Shown: positions 1 through 9,369 of the stretch, piece by piece
Layout: each line of letters begins with the position of its first letter
Numbering within the stretch: the stretch's first letter is position 1
Origin: Verrucomicrobiia bacterium
GTDB lineage: Bacteria; Verrucomicrobiota; Verrucomicrobiia; JABWAM01
Assembly (NCBI GenBank): GCA_028687435.1
Contig: JAQUAF010000020.1
Location: 1-64,000, forward strand
DNA: 64,000 nt
Reading direction: 5' to 3'
Program-made: the position numbers and the translations under genes
The notes under the pieces: generated by a model
Seen by the model: only the letters and a program-made list of their open reading frames with translations
What the model was told of the DNA's origin: nothing
The model's database searches: none

Positions 1-3000
1 GCACGGTATTGGTTCCCTGCTGAACAGCGGCCAGCCAGCCACGCCGGTTCAGGGTGTAATTCACCGCGGGCGTGGCGTCCGAATAACTCACCCCGGCCAG
101 TTCTCCCGCGTTGTTTTGCGTGTAGGTCGTGACAACTCCCCGCGCCCATGTGCGTTTCGCCAGCTTGCCGCCTGGCGTGTAATCGTAGCTCGGCCCTTTG
201 CCATCCGCATAAATCTTGGATGACACCAAGGCCGTGTTGGGAACATAATTCCACGTTGTCACGCCCGTTCCGGCCATCAGCGTTTTGAGCCTTCCCGCAA
301 CATCCCATGCGCGCTGCTCGGCGTAAATTTTTGCCCCGGATTGTTTCTTAAGCTCGCCGGTGGGCCAGTATTCGTAATTCACCACGCCGCCGTCGGGCTG
401 GGTCATTTGCGTCCGCCTGCCCATGACATCGTACGCGAATGACGTTCGATGCTCGATGCCCGATGCCCGGCGGGTTTCGGCAATCGCAAGATCGGCGTTG
501 TTATAATTGGTTTTGACGGCAATTCCACGCGCGTCGGTCGACGTCGCGGGCCGGTTGTGGGCGTCATACGTGAGAGTGGTCGAACTCAAGGTTCCGAGAG
601 CGCCATTCACAGTTTTGGATGAAATGAGGCGTCCGGCCTGGAAAACCTGGGTGGTGGTCGTGCCGTCGGGGGCAACGGTTGTGACCGTGCGTTTCTGTTG
701 GGCGCGGTGATAAGTCACCTGCGTACGGGTGGTCAAACCGTTTTGGGTTGTCCATTCCCTCAAGCCGTCCACGCTGGTTTCCCGCACCGACACCGTGGCG
801 GGGGTGGCCGATCCATCCGTGCCGTAGACGCTGCCGGTTGCGCGCCGCACCGTCACCCCATGGGCGGTTGCCACCTCGTTTTGCTGGCGCGTGATCCGAT
901 CCGGCCCCGAAAAATCAATCACGCCGTTGCGGTTCATATCCACGGCTTGATATTCCAATTCGCCCTTGCCATTGTACTGGAAGAGCGTGGTCACTCCGTC
1001 CGCATCCACCTGTTTGCAGAGTTGCCCCTTCAAATTATAATAAGAAGTTGCGGTTGCCCCACTTGAACTCACCGTCTTCCATGTCTGCCCGGCCATGTTG
1101 GCGTATCGCTTCACCCATTCGCCGCCCTTGATTTCCTTTTCCCACACTCCGTCCCCGTCCGCTCCGTATTCATAGCTCACCGGATGAACCGCCGTGCCGC
1201 CCAGCGCCAGGATTTTGCCGTCGCGCGCATAAGTCTCCACCTTGGTCGAGCCATCCGCAAACAAAGTGGTGGCCACGCGCCCTCCATTGAGGTTTTCCGA
1301 AAAACGGGTCACATTTCCCAATGCGTCGGTGCTGGAAGTCTGTTGCCCGGCGACATTGAACACGCTTCGCGAGGCAATGATTTCCGAATGGTCCCTCCCC
1401 TTGCGAATGGTTTTCAGCGCCCGCCCCTCGGCGTCGTAGGTGGTGAGCGTGGTGATCCCGTCCCGGATCGCGGCCACAACCCGTTTCAAATCATCGTGGA
1501 TATACTCGGTTTTCACCCCTTCGCGGTCGGTTTCGGATTCCAACCCGCAACATCCGTAGGTTTTGGTCTCATAGGTTCCATCGTGGTATTGGATCCGCAC
1601 GGGCCGCCCGAGTTCGTCGAACTGCGTGGCCACAGCCGAAGAGAGCAGCGCTCCGGTGGCGATGTCATAGACATGCTCCGAGAGCTGATAGCCGGCCTGG
1701 TTCACCACTGTCACGGCGCGCGTGCCGCTGATCACATCCGCGCCGGCGCTGTCCGGCTGCCCGGTCTTCACCGTGGTGGTTTTGCGGTCCCCATTCTTGG
1801 CATAGGAATAGACCGAAAGGGTTCCATCCGGTTGGCGCACGCTTTGCAATTCACCCGCAAACACCGTGCCCAGGAGAGTTTTGCGAATCGTGACAAGGTT
1901 GGAGGGATTATCCCACGCCGCCCCCGCAATCTGGCACTGGATATCGCGCGTTTCACCGGCCCGGTTCACCGTGTAACGCCTCGAAACCTCCCGCCCTTGC
2001 ACGGTTTCCACCACCGTCACCGCCGGATCGGCGGTTCCATAAGTGGTGGCCACCACCCGGCAGGAACTTTCCGCCGCCCCGGGCGCGGCGTTCAACCACG
2101 CCGACACCACCTTGGTCTGCCTCCCATAGGCGTCATATTCATAGCGTTCCCAATTGCCGTCCGGCTGGATCACCTGTTTGAGCCGCCCATAGTTGGCTCC
2201 GTCAGACGCCTGATTGTCATAGAACGACCACTCCGTGGTCAATGCCGCTCCGTCAGGATCCGCCACCTCACGGATTTTTTCCTCCCCCCAGGCAAACACA
2301 TGAAAACGGGTGATCTCCTTGTGCGCCACGCTGCTGTCCGCATTTTTCACCACATAGGTTTCCACCCGGTCCACATCCGCAGGCGTGGTGGAGGCCAAAC
2401 TCACTCCCGCCACCGCGGCAAGCGCCGCCTTGGACTCAGCCGTCTGGCTCAATGCGGGGGAACAGAGATTGAGGATTTCGTTGGTCAGCGACCCCAGGTT
2501 TTTCAAGTCTTGCGAAGTCAACTGGGGCATTGCCGCCGAGACAGCCTTCAGCCTCATCGTCGAGGCAACACGCGCCGAAGTTTGCAACGCCAGCGTCGAG
2601 CTGGAAACCGAGTTGGTGATCCAGCTCACCGACCGAATTTCGCGCCGCAACCCGTTGCCGCCGCCCAGTTCCCATGAATCCGCCGCCGGATCGTAGCTGT
2701 AATCAAACACACGGCTGTTCGATCCATCCGTTTCGGTGATCCGCAATCGATTGACTGAGTTGGTTCCATCCGGGTTTTCAAAGACGATTGTTTTAAAGGC
2801 TGTTCCCGCCGCCTGGTAAAAACCATCCGCTCCCTTGCCTCCCGCTACGCCAGCCGCATAACAGGCCATGCTGTATTGCGTCGGGCTGACCGCCGACACA
2901 TCCACAAAAACTTCCGGCGCCAGTATCTGCCTCAACACCCCGTTGGTGGAATACAACACCTCCACTCCCTCGCAACTGCTCACCCGCAACAGTTGCGGCG

Positions 3001-4162
3001 TGGACAGCGCGGCGCTCGGCTGTTTCTCCTTCAACACGATTCGCCCGGCCGTTCCACCGTAGCGGGCTCCGCCAAGGCTGATTTGCAAATCCACACTGCG
3101 ATTTTTGGGATCCACACACACCCCATGCTGACAACTGCCGCAGACCTCGTCCACCTGGTTGGTGAAATTCGGCGAAGCCAGCACCACAGCCTCTACGATC
3201 TGCCACATCGATCCCCCTATCACCCCGGGGGCCGCAATCGGGCATGTCTGGGTAAATGGCAGGGGTTGCGCCGCTCCCAGCTCCGCGCTGGTCCAGATTT
3301 TCCCAAGCGCAGGCGCTTGCCCCTCCCACTTGCCAAAAACTCCAGCCCCCTGTTTGATCGGCAAACCGGCCGACGTCGCAGGAAAACAGGCGTTGTAATT
3401 GGGATGCGAGTTGATCGCCCCAAGCGTCCCGGCGTCCAACTTCAGATAAACCTCCCCAGATCCATTGGTCCCGCACGAACTCAGATCCGCCCGCAGTTTC
3501 CCCATGGAAATCATCCCCTGCGCAGCCGGGTACATCACCGAATTCCCCCAGGCATGGCTGAATTCGAATCCTCCGATAAAACCGGGCGTAAACGGACAAG
3601 ACGATCCTTTGTCGCAATTCCCCTGCACTTTGTTGCCAAATGCCAACGCCGCCAAGTTCGCGACCACCAAACCCTCCTCTTGTCCGCAATCCCTGCCATA
3701 GCAAAAATCATCATACCATTTGCCTCTCAACTCCACCGCCTGCGCCGACACCTTCAACTGCTTCAGCTTTAACAGTTGCGCCTCGATCTGTTGGATCGCC
3801 CCCTCGTAATTGGCCTCGCTGACCACCACCCGCGGCAGATCCGCCGGTGTATAAACCGCTATCTCGGCCATCCCCTCCACCTTCCCAGCCTTGACAAACT
3901 TCCCAAGAAACGCCGCGCTGTTTACCTTGTCCGCCACTGCCTGCAACAATCCCACAAAATCGGTTTGCCCATGATCCGCATACCATCCGGACCCCGGATA
4001 AGCCGGAGCGCCCCCGGGAAGGCTGTCCGCATGCCCGAAGGCCGCCACATACCGGTCCTGATACATCCGGCAGATCACCTCCAGGGTTTTGCCGCTTTGT
4101 TCCGCCCACGCAAACCCGGCCCAGCTTAAAAAACAGAAAAAAAACCAACGCGCCGTTTTCAT
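1..4162 (-). CDS. Rhs/YD-repeat secreted protein, 3' end beyond the window
   Basis: The minus-strand frame starting at ATG 4162 stays open to the left edge, giving at least 1387 codons with the C-terminus missing. It begins with a signal peptide (MKTARWFFFCFLSWAGFAWA). Residues about 20-650 are a Cys-containing N-terminal region I do not recognise. From about residue 660 onward YD/Rhs repeats follow, for example YEYDAYGRQTK, YDVMGRQTQ and YDYTPGGKLAKR. An AAGGTG Shine-Dalgarno lies 6 nt upstream of the start. Rhs repeats form a shell that often carries a variable C-terminal toxin or adhesin, but that part is out of view, so toxin function cannot be judged. It lies 18 nt behind the RCC1-repeat gene and probably shares its transcript. 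The plus-strand reading frames over this stretch are shadows. Confidence 0.9.
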   Translation of the reverse strand, partial: MKTARWFFFCFLSWAGFAWAEQSGKTLEVICRMYQDRYVAAFGHADSLPGGAPAYPGSGWYADHGQTDFVGLLQAVADKVNSAAFLGKFVKAGKVEGMAEIAVYTPADLPRVVVSEANYEGAIQQIEAQLLKLKQLKVSAQAVELRGKWYDDFCYGRDCGQEEGLVVANLAALAFGNKVQGNCDKGSSCPFTPGFIGGFEFSHAWGNSVMYPAAQGMISMGKLRADLSSCGTNGSGEVYLKLDAGTLGAINSHPNYNACFPATSAGLPIKQGAGVFGKWEGQAPALGKIWTSAELGAAQPLPFTQTCPIAAPGVIGGSMWQIVEAVVLASPNFTNQVDEVCGSCQHGVCVDPKNRSVDLQISLGGARYGGTAGRIVLKEKQPSAALSTPQLLRVSSCEGVEVLYSTNGVLRQILAPEVFVDVSAVSPTQYSMACYAAGVAGGKGADGFYQAAGTAFKTIVFENPDGTNSVNRLRITETDGSNSRVFDYSYDPAADSWELGGGNGLRREIRSVSWITNSVSSSTLALQTSARVASTMRLKAVSAAMPQLTSQDLKNLGSLTNEILNLCSPALSQTAESKAALAAVAGVSLASTTPADVDRVETYVVKNADSSVAHKEITRFHVFAWGEEKIREVADPDGAALTTEWSFYDNQASDGANYGRLKQVIQPDGNWERYEYDAYGRQTKVVSAWLNAAPGAAESSCRVVATTYGTADPAVTVVETVQGREVSRRYTVNRAGETRDIQCQIAGAAWDNPSNLVTIRKTLLGTVFAGELQSVRQPDGTLSVYSYAKNGDRKTTTVKTGQPDSAGADVISGTRAVTVVNQAGYQLSEHVYDIATGALLSSAVATQFDELGRPVRIQYHDGTYETKTYGCCGLESETDREGVKTEYIHDDLKRVVAAIRDGITTLTTYDAEGRALKTIRKGRDHSEIIASRSVFNVAGQQTSSTDALGNVTRFSENLNGGRVATTLFADGSTKVETYARDGKILALGGTAVHPVSYEYGADGDGVWEKEIKGGEWVKRYANMAGQTWKTVSSSGATATSYYNLKGQLCKQVDADGVTTLFQYNGKGELEYQAVDMNRNGVIDFSGPDRITRQQNEVATAHGVTVRRATGSVYGTDGSATPATVSVRETSVDGLREWTTQNGLTTRTQVTYHRAQQKRTVTTVAPDGTTTTQVFQAGRLISSKTVNGALGTLSSTTLTYDAHNRPATSTDARGIAVKTNYNNADLAIAETRRASGIEHRTSFAYDVMGRRTQMTQPDGGVVNYEYWPTGELKKQSGAKIYAEQRAWDVAGRLKTLMAGTGVTTWNYVPNTALVSSKIYADGKGPSYDYTPGGKLAKRTWARGVVTTYTQNNAGELAGVSYSDATPAVNYTLNRRGWLAAVQQGTNTV

Positions 4163-4180
4163 GTTTTCACCTTGAATTTT

Positions 4181-4954
4181 TCATTCCATCGGCGTATAGA
4201 CCTCCAGCGAGGTCGCGCCGGGATTGCCGCAGCCGTTTCCATTTTTGCCCAGCATCGAAGCCAAAGTCTCGCTCAAGCCTCCCAGCCATCCCAGACACCC
4301 CAGCCAGCCGTCCTCACCGCAGGCCGCCTGCCCCCCATAAAGCGCCCCGCCTGGATTGCCATCGTCCGGCGCCCAAAAATCCGACCATCCGCCCAGCGAA
4401 CAACCCGTCACATCAACCAACTCGGGCGTCAAATGCGCCACGCCGGCGGCGTCCAATCCCCATCCCCACAACGTCCCATCCGAACGCAACGCCAGATTCC
4501 AATTGCCATCGGTCTGGACCTCCACCACGCCCGACAACTCCGAAACCTTCACCGGCGCATTCCGGCAGATCGCCGTGCCATCCCCGAGTTGCCCCCATTG
4601 ATTTGCCCCAAAGGCAGCAACCTCGCCCGTCTTCAACAACGCCAGCGTGTAATCCTCGCCAACCGCCACGGACGCCACGGCGGACAACCCCGAAATCCAC
4701 ACCGGCGACTCGCTCGAAGTCCACAACCCATTGCCCAACTGCCCAAGACCTCCGCTCCCGCAAGACCACACCGTGCCGTCGGCCCGCAGCCAGACCGCGT
4801 GATTCAGCCCTTGAAAAACCCTATCGCCGTTGTCCTGGCTTTGCAAACGCTGGAAACCAAACAAAGCCAGCAAGACCAGCCCCGCGCCCAAAAGTTTGCC
4901 GCCCCATCGAGACACCCTGGAACAGATTGAGAAAAAAACCTCATGAATTTTCAT
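4181..4954 (-). CDS. RCC1-repeat secreted or membrane-anchored protein
   Basis: The protein has 257 residues. The N-terminus holds a hydrophobic signal or anchor (about residues 18-37, LLGAGLVLLALFGF). RCC1/ATS1-type propeller repeats follow, recognisable from HAVWLRADGTVWSCG, GQLGNG, YTLALLKTGEVAAFG and NLALRSDGTLWGWG. A Gly/Cys-rich tail ends the protein. Only about three repeats are present, fewer than the seven of a full propeller. The ATG at 4954 is chosen because AAGGAG lies 5 nt upstream; a GTG six bases earlier overlaps that site. RCC1 repeats are usually protein-interaction domains. The gene is first in a two-gene unit with the Rhs protein, so it could be a partner of it; that is inference. 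Confidence 0.8.
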   Translation of the reverse strand: MKIHEVFFSICSRVSRWGGKLLGAGLVLLALFGFQRLQSQDNGDRVFQGLNHAVWLRADGTVWSCGSGGLGQLGNGLWTSSESPVWISGLSAVASVAVGEDYTLALLKTGEVAAFGANQWGQLGDGTAICRNAPVKVSELSGVVEVQTDGNWNLALRSDGTLWGWGLDAAGVAHLTPELVDVTGCSLGGWSDFWAPDDGNPGGALYGGQAACGEDGWLGCLGWLGGLSETLASMLGKNGNGCGNPGATSLEVYTPME

Positions 4955-4983
4955 CGGCACTCCTTGAAAAAATAGGAGTATGA

Positions 4984-5012
4984 ATTTTAGGCCTCCTTCA
5001 AAAGCACGTCAA
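4984..5012 (-). promoter_or_regulatory. sigma70-type promoter for the RCC1-Rhs unit
   Basis: On the minus strand a TTGACG -35 box (5012-5007) is separated by 17 bp from a TAAAAT -10 box (4989-4984). The RCC1 start lies about 30 nt downstream of the -10 box, with a good Shine-Dalgarno. This suggests the RCC1-Rhs pair is transcribed independently of the T2SS operon upstream. Confidence 0.6.
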
Positions 5013-5097
5013 CATATTTCGGACAAAAAACCCCGCGCCCGGCTGATAATTTATAAATAAACATTAATCAACCCGAAATAACACAGAAAGACACTGA

Positions 5098-6339
5098 TCA
5101 CTGGTTTGCGTTCCATTGTTTCTGCAAATTGCCCCGGACATTTTCGAGTTGCTGCCGCAATTTTTGGGAATCCAGGGACGGCGAGATTTCGTCGAGAAAA
5201 CGCAATGCCCCCTCGATCCTGGCGCGATTGGACGAATTGCCTGAAGATGATTCGCCGGTTCGCATCAGACCGCCTCCCATCATAACGCCGCGATTCCTCT
5301 GATTGCCCAACATGGACAAAACCTGCTCCCTTTGCTGCTCATTCATATCCCTGGAGAAAAGGGTCTGCACCGTCTGACGCACCCCCGCATCCCGCAAGTC
5401 GAATCGCGCCAGCAGCCACGGCTGGCCGGCCAGTTGTTTGGCGGCTTTTCCATCCTGGACAATCCGCTGCAAGGACGCCGCCTGATCGGCCGCCGGATAC
5501 TGGGCCAGCGCCATCGCCGCGGATGCCATCATTCGAGGCTGGCCGGAGATCATCTCCTCCAACCGCGGCAAAGCCTCCTTCGACTGATAATAGCCGGCCA
5601 GTTCCACCACATTGCGAGACATCCAATCGGACGCAGAACCGGACTTTGGATCCTTGAATTGCGGGGAGTTGATGATTTCCTGCATGGCCTTGAGAATTTC
5701 CTCCCGATGACTTCCCGGCTCGCGCCGTTCAAGATTGCGAGCCGCCAGCATCAACTCGAACCCCGAGGCGGTGCCGCGCACCACCTCCAGGCTGGCGGCC
5801 TGGGCAACCGGATCGTTCATTTCGCCAAGCAAATCAATCAAGCCGGCGCGCAGGGATGGAATGGGCGGAAGTCCGCGCCCGCGGGGCATCATTCCCATGT
5901 TGAATGAAATATCCTGCTGGGTTCGCAGAAATTCAGCCGCAGCCTGCGAACCTTCCTCGCCGAAATCCTTCAATTGTTGCAGCCTTCCGGCCACCACCAT
6001 CACATCCACCCGCGCGGGATCCATGGCCTCCAACTCCGCCAGCATTTTTTCCAGCACCTCCCTGGCGCTGCGGGGCACTCCCTTGTGGGAAACGGGTTCC
6101 GCTTCGGCTGTCACTTCAGCGGCAGCCGCCTTTGGTGAAAGAGGCTGGTCCGCCTCATTTCCGCCCGGTTGCGCCAAAACGGGATCGGCGCGTTTATCCC
6201 GTCCAACAGTCCCTGAAACCGGCTCGTTGCGCGACAAACCACGAGCAAACCATCCCCAGGCAAAGCCCAAGACCAACAGCCCCACCCCCAAAATCAAAGT
6301 CCGCCACGGAACGGCGGAAAGCCATGGCCGTCCATTCAT
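5098..6339 (-). CDS. membrane-anchored HEAT-like helical repeat protein, last gene of the T2SS operon
   Basis: The protein has 413 residues: a short cytoplasmic N-terminus, one transmembrane helix (about 14-32, LILGVGLLVLGFAWGWFA), an Ala/Pro/Glu-rich linker, then helical repeats resembling HEAT/armadillo units from about residue 90 to 330. The C-terminus is Ser/Asn/Arg-rich. Its ATG overlaps the gspM stop by 4 bp, so it is translationally coupled to the secretion genes. The single-anchor topology would suit a periplasmic partner in the inner-membrane platform, a position often filled by GspC, but I see no GspC homology-region or PDZ motif. The role is therefore unassigned. Confidence 0.7.
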   Translation of the reverse strand: MNGRPWLSAVPWRTLILGVGLLVLGFAWGWFARGLSRNEPVSGTVGRDKRADPVLAQPGGNEADQPLSPKAAAAEVTAEAEPVSHKGVPRSAREVLEKMLAELEAMDPARVDVMVVAGRLQQLKDFGEEGSQAAAEFLRTQQDISFNMGMMPRGRGLPPIPSLRAGLIDLLGEMNDPVAQAASLEVVRGTASGFELMLAARNLERREPGSHREEILKAMQEIINSPQFKDPKSGSASDWMSRNVVELAGYYQSKEALPRLEEMISGQPRMMASAAMALAQYPAADQAASLQRIVQDGKAAKQLAGQPWLLARFDLRDAGVRQTVQTLFSRDMNEQQREQVLSMLGNQRNRGVMMGGGLMRTGESSSGNSSNRARIEGALRFLDEISPSLDSQKLRQQLENVRGNLQKQWNANQ

Positions 6340-6938
6340 CGGGAACCTGCCGGCGGATTTTTCTTTTCCACGCCTTTCGAAACCGGCATGTCAACATTCT
6401 CCGCGCCGCCGGGCTTCAACACGGCCAGGATGGAAAACTGGCCGCGCAACAAAGGCTCTCCGGCTTTCACCGGAGAAATCTGGCAGGAAACCACCTGAGG
6501 ATGAGAGGAATCCTGCTGCAATTTGAAAAGGAAGCGGGCCACGCCCTCGAAATTCCCCTGCAAACCGCACTCCACCCGCAACTGATTTGGACGCCCCTTG
6601 CCTTCGCCGAGCTTTTGATTGCGCTGCTTGAGTTCCACGCCGCTCTGGCGCGCCATTTCCTCGAAGTGTTTCATCCAAGCCTCCTGGCTTGCGGCATGCG
6701 GCGGAACAGCCTCCTGCGGCTGGGCCAGCGCAGCCAGTTCGCGCCGCCAATCGGGAATATGCCGGATGAATTCCTCCCGGAACCGGGCTTCGCGTCCCTG
6801 CTTGACCAGTTGATCACGGTGTTCCCGGCAATGATCGATCCACGGCATGACCACCATGTAGTTGAAAGCGGCAAAGATCACCAATGCGGTAATCGCGCTC
6901 AACGCTTTTTCGCGAACGCCTAGTTTGGGCCATTTCAT
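6336..6938 (-). CDS. gspM: GspM/PilO-like type II secretion protein
   Basis: The protein has 200 residues. One transmembrane helix near the N-terminus (about residues 14-31) is followed by a coiled-coil stretch rich in charged residues and a small alpha/beta domain. This is the layout of GspM/PilO, which pairs with GspL in the inner-membrane platform. Sequence conservation in this family is low, so the call rests on topology and position: it sits directly after the GspL-like gene with a 4-bp overlap (ATGA at 6938-6935), and its own stop overlaps the next gene by 4 bp. Confidence 0.7.
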   Translation of the reverse strand: MKWPKLGVREKALSAITALVIFAAFNYMVVMPWIDHCREHRDQLVKQGREARFREEFIRHIPDWRRELAALAQPQEAVPPHAASQEAWMKHFEEMARQSGVELKQRNQKLGEGKGRPNQLRVECGLQGNFEGVARFLFKLQQDSSHPQVVSCQISPVKAGEPLLRGQFSILAVLKPGGAENVDMPVSKGVEKKNPPAGSR

Positions 6939-8296
6939 GATGATGGAACAGGTTGCAAGGGAATATTGATCTGCCAGGTCACCTTTCCGGCCTGATCGCT
7001 GTTGATGGAATCGTTCTTGGCCTGCCGAAACGCCGGGATTTTCTTCAGCCGGGCCAGATAATCGTAAACCTGTTCGCTCTGCAAGGCGGTTCCCCTCACC
7101 TTGACCCCTTCATTCAAACGATATTGAAAACTCTCGAAAATCATCCCTTTGGGGCGGTTTTCGGTCAACTGCCTCAAAATCTCCAACGCGCTCCCGGAGA
7201 GGTCCGAAGACTGTCGCGCGTTCTTGATCTGGCGCTTCAGCGAATCCGCCTCGCGCCATGCCGTTTCCTGTTTTTGCAAGGTTTCCCGCAAACGCCCGTC
7301 CTCGCGCCATTGCCAGAACGACCAACCGGCCAGGGCCAGCAAACCACCGAGATAAAGAGCCGCGGCCAAACCAAATCCCCGGAAACCGTTTTGCCGCCGG
7401 CGCAAACGGCGCTGTTGCTCCTTCCAAAAAGCCGGTTCCATCTCAAAACCGATCAATCCACCCTGCGCCGCAAGACGGCAAACCTCGGCCAACGGCACGA
7501 GCGGTTCGTCCTTTTCAAGCACACTCCATTGCACAGCTCCCCGGACTTGCGCATCGCCGGGAATCAACGCCGCCGCCGCTTCCTCCAAAAAGGCCTCGTC
7601 CACAAGCAGACGCTGAAAAAATCCCTGCCGCATTCCCCGGATCACTCCATCCGCCACATGCAGAATGCAAACCGCCAACTGCGCCTTCCGGCCTTCATCG
7701 ACACGGACCTGGCCCCACCATCCGTCGCGCACTTGCGCGCCTCCCGCCTGCCACGCGGCCGCGGCATCCAGCGCAAACCGGGCATTGGACAAGCCCAACG
7801 CCTGCAACAACCCGAAAAGCCGCTCCAGTCTTTTGCGCTCAAAAATCGCAAGCGCCGCCACGGTGCGAGCCGCGCCGCGATGCAGGATTTGGAAAGCGGG
7901 AACATGCTCCTGGGGATCCAACTCCACCATGGCATGAAATTGCCCTTCGGCCATGGACTTCACCTCTTCCGCGTTTGCGCTGGGATATTCCTCCACCGTC
8001 ACCAAGGCGTCCGCCGCCGGCGCCACCAGCCAGGCGGAATCCAGCCGGCTCGCCTTCCATCCCAATTCCCTCAACCCCGCCTTCAATTGTTTGTGGGAAA
8101 GCGCGCCGTCCAGGAGAAATTTCGCCTGCGCCACATTTTCCGCTTTGCCATCCAGCACAGCCACCTGCGCCGCCGAACCTCCATCGACGGGAAGAATCAC
8201 CATGACCGCGCGGGATGAACGAGCGGATGCCCGCGCCGCCGGAGCGGCCGGCGATTGGGGCGTTTCTGCGGAAGATGGGATTGGCGTTGGAATCAT
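6935..8296 (-). CDS. gspL: GspL-like (PilM/PilN-type) type II secretion platform protein
   Basis: The protein has 453 residues. Residues about 30-300 look like the cytoplasmic actin-like domain of GspL/PilM, without strict signature motifs. A basic patch (QQRRLRRRQNGFRG) precedes one transmembrane helix at about 310-330. A heptad-rich segment and a PilN/GspL-like periplasmic ferredoxin-fold domain close the protein (FESFQYRLNEGVKVRG). In T2SS, GspL recruits the GspE ATPase to the membrane and binds GspM. It overlaps gspK upstream and gspM downstream by 4 bp each. Confidence 0.75.
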   Translation of the reverse strand: MIPTPIPSSAETPQSPAAPAARASARSSRAVMVILPVDGGSAAQVAVLDGKAENVAQAKFLLDGALSHKQLKAGLRELGWKASRLDSAWLVAPAADALVTVEEYPSANAEEVKSMAEGQFHAMVELDPQEHVPAFQILHRGAARTVAALAIFERKRLERLFGLLQALGLSNARFALDAAAAWQAGGAQVRDGWWGQVRVDEGRKAQLAVCILHVADGVIRGMRQGFFQRLLVDEAFLEEAAAALIPGDAQVRGAVQWSVLEKDEPLVPLAEVCRLAAQGGLIGFEMEPAFWKEQQRRLRRRQNGFRGFGLAAALYLGGLLALAGWSFWQWREDGRLRETLQKQETAWREADSLKRQIKNARQSSDLSGSALEILRQLTENRPKGMIFESFQYRLNEGVKVRGTALQSEQVYDYLARLKKIPAFRQAKNDSINSDQAGKVTWQINIPLQPVPSS

Positions 8297-9369
8297 TGCG
8301 GCTGTTCCTCCTCCTTGCGAAGGGTTCTGGCCTCAACAGTATAGGGAGCCTCGACCAAGCGCAAACCTGTTTCCGCCTTCAAAACCGCCATGGCTTCCCT
8401 CACCACTTGCTGCCGCTGATAAATTCCAATCCCCCGGATCCGGAACAGTTCCGCCTTGCTGGTCAAAGCCGATGTCGATGTCCCTCCTCTTCCCTGCGGA
8501 TTCAGCCATGCGGGAATGGCCTGGTAAAGGTCGTCCACCGTGTCCGGAATGCCATCCGGCCCCTGACGGTCCTTGACCAGCCTTTGGGCATCCTCCAGAG
8601 AAATGCCTGCGGCGGCGGCAATCAGCGGGGCAGGCGCCGTGTTGATGTTGATTTTTCCATCGCCATGGATGGTGGTCATGGGCCACAAGGCCCTCCATGT
8701 TCCCGGCAGTTCACCCGGCACTTTCACGGCCAGTATTTTTTCCTCCCCAAATATCCAGCGCAATTCCCCCATTTCCGTCACCGCCGCATTTTTTGCCTTT
8801 CGCCTTCGATCCGGCAGGGATTGGTAATCCATGGTTTCCGCTCCGTTCAACCTCCGCCCATCATCCGTGTCCTGCCAGTCTTCCAACGCATCGAGCCATG
8901 CGTCCACCTGCTGCGCGGGCATATCGGCCAGTTGCAGAAGGCTGCGCCAGGCAAACGTCGGGGTTTTCAACCAGTTGATTCGCGCCTGTTCGTCGGTGAT
9001 TTCGATGCGGTAAAAACCGTCGCCCAACGCCACCGGTTCGGAACACCATGTCCCGACAAAACGCTCCAGATTCAACCGCCTTTTCGAAGATTCCTTTTCA
9101 TTGCCCGGATTGACCGCGGACTGTTTTTCCTCTTTGAGAATGGTTGTCAGGGACACCAGCGCTGTATCCGCCAGCATCTCGGCCTGCAACCGGCGGGACC
9201 GGATTCCGGCATCGCTCAAGATCAACGCCACCCTCTCCGCCGCCATGGCCACCGCAAAAGACAACACCACCGTGGCCCACAACACCACCAGCAAAGCGGA
9301 TCCCTCCCGCTGCCCGCCCCTCGCAGCCTGCCCCTTCAACATTGAGCCTTGAACCCTGCCCCTTGTCAT
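8293..9369 (-). CDS. gspK: GspK-like minor pseudopilin
   Basis: The protein has 358 residues. A type IV pilin-like leader and hydrophobic helix (about 22-45, GSALLVVLWATVVLSFAVA) is followed by a large globular part containing the SAM-like helical T2SSK domain (INTAPAPLIAAAAGISLEDA, about residue 230). In known systems GspK caps the pseudopilus tip with GspI and GspJ. The ATG is supported by GGAGGG 4 nt upstream and a 4-bp overlap with gspJ. The long acceptor domain distinguishes it from the other pseudopilins of the operon. Confidence 0.85.
   Translation of the reverse strand: MTRGRVQGSMLKGQAARGGQREGSALLVVLWATVVLSFAVAMAAERVALILSDAGIRSRRLQAEMLADTALVSLTTILKEEKQSAVNPGNEKESSKRRLNLERFVGTWCSEPVALGDGFYRIEITDEQARINWLKTPTFAWRSLLQLADMPAQQVDAWLDALEDWQDTDDGRRLNGAETMDYQSLPDRRRKAKNAAVTEMGELRWIFGEEKILAVKVPGELPGTWRALWPMTTIHGDGKININTAPAPLIAAAAGISLEDAQRLVKDRQGPDGIPDTVDDLYQAIPAWLNPQGRGGTSTSALTSKAELFRIRGIGIYQRQQVVREAMAVLKAETGLRLVEAPYTVEARTLRKEEEQPQ

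Noticed and set aside
1184-2677. Long plus-strand frame of 497 codons
   Set aside because: It is antisense to the clear YD-repeat gene and has Arg/His/Pro-rich composition typical of a shadow frame.
2793-3704. 303-codon minus-strand frame
   Set aside because: It is out of frame with the Rhs gene start and signal peptide, and its Gly/Trp-rich composition suggests an overlapping shadow.
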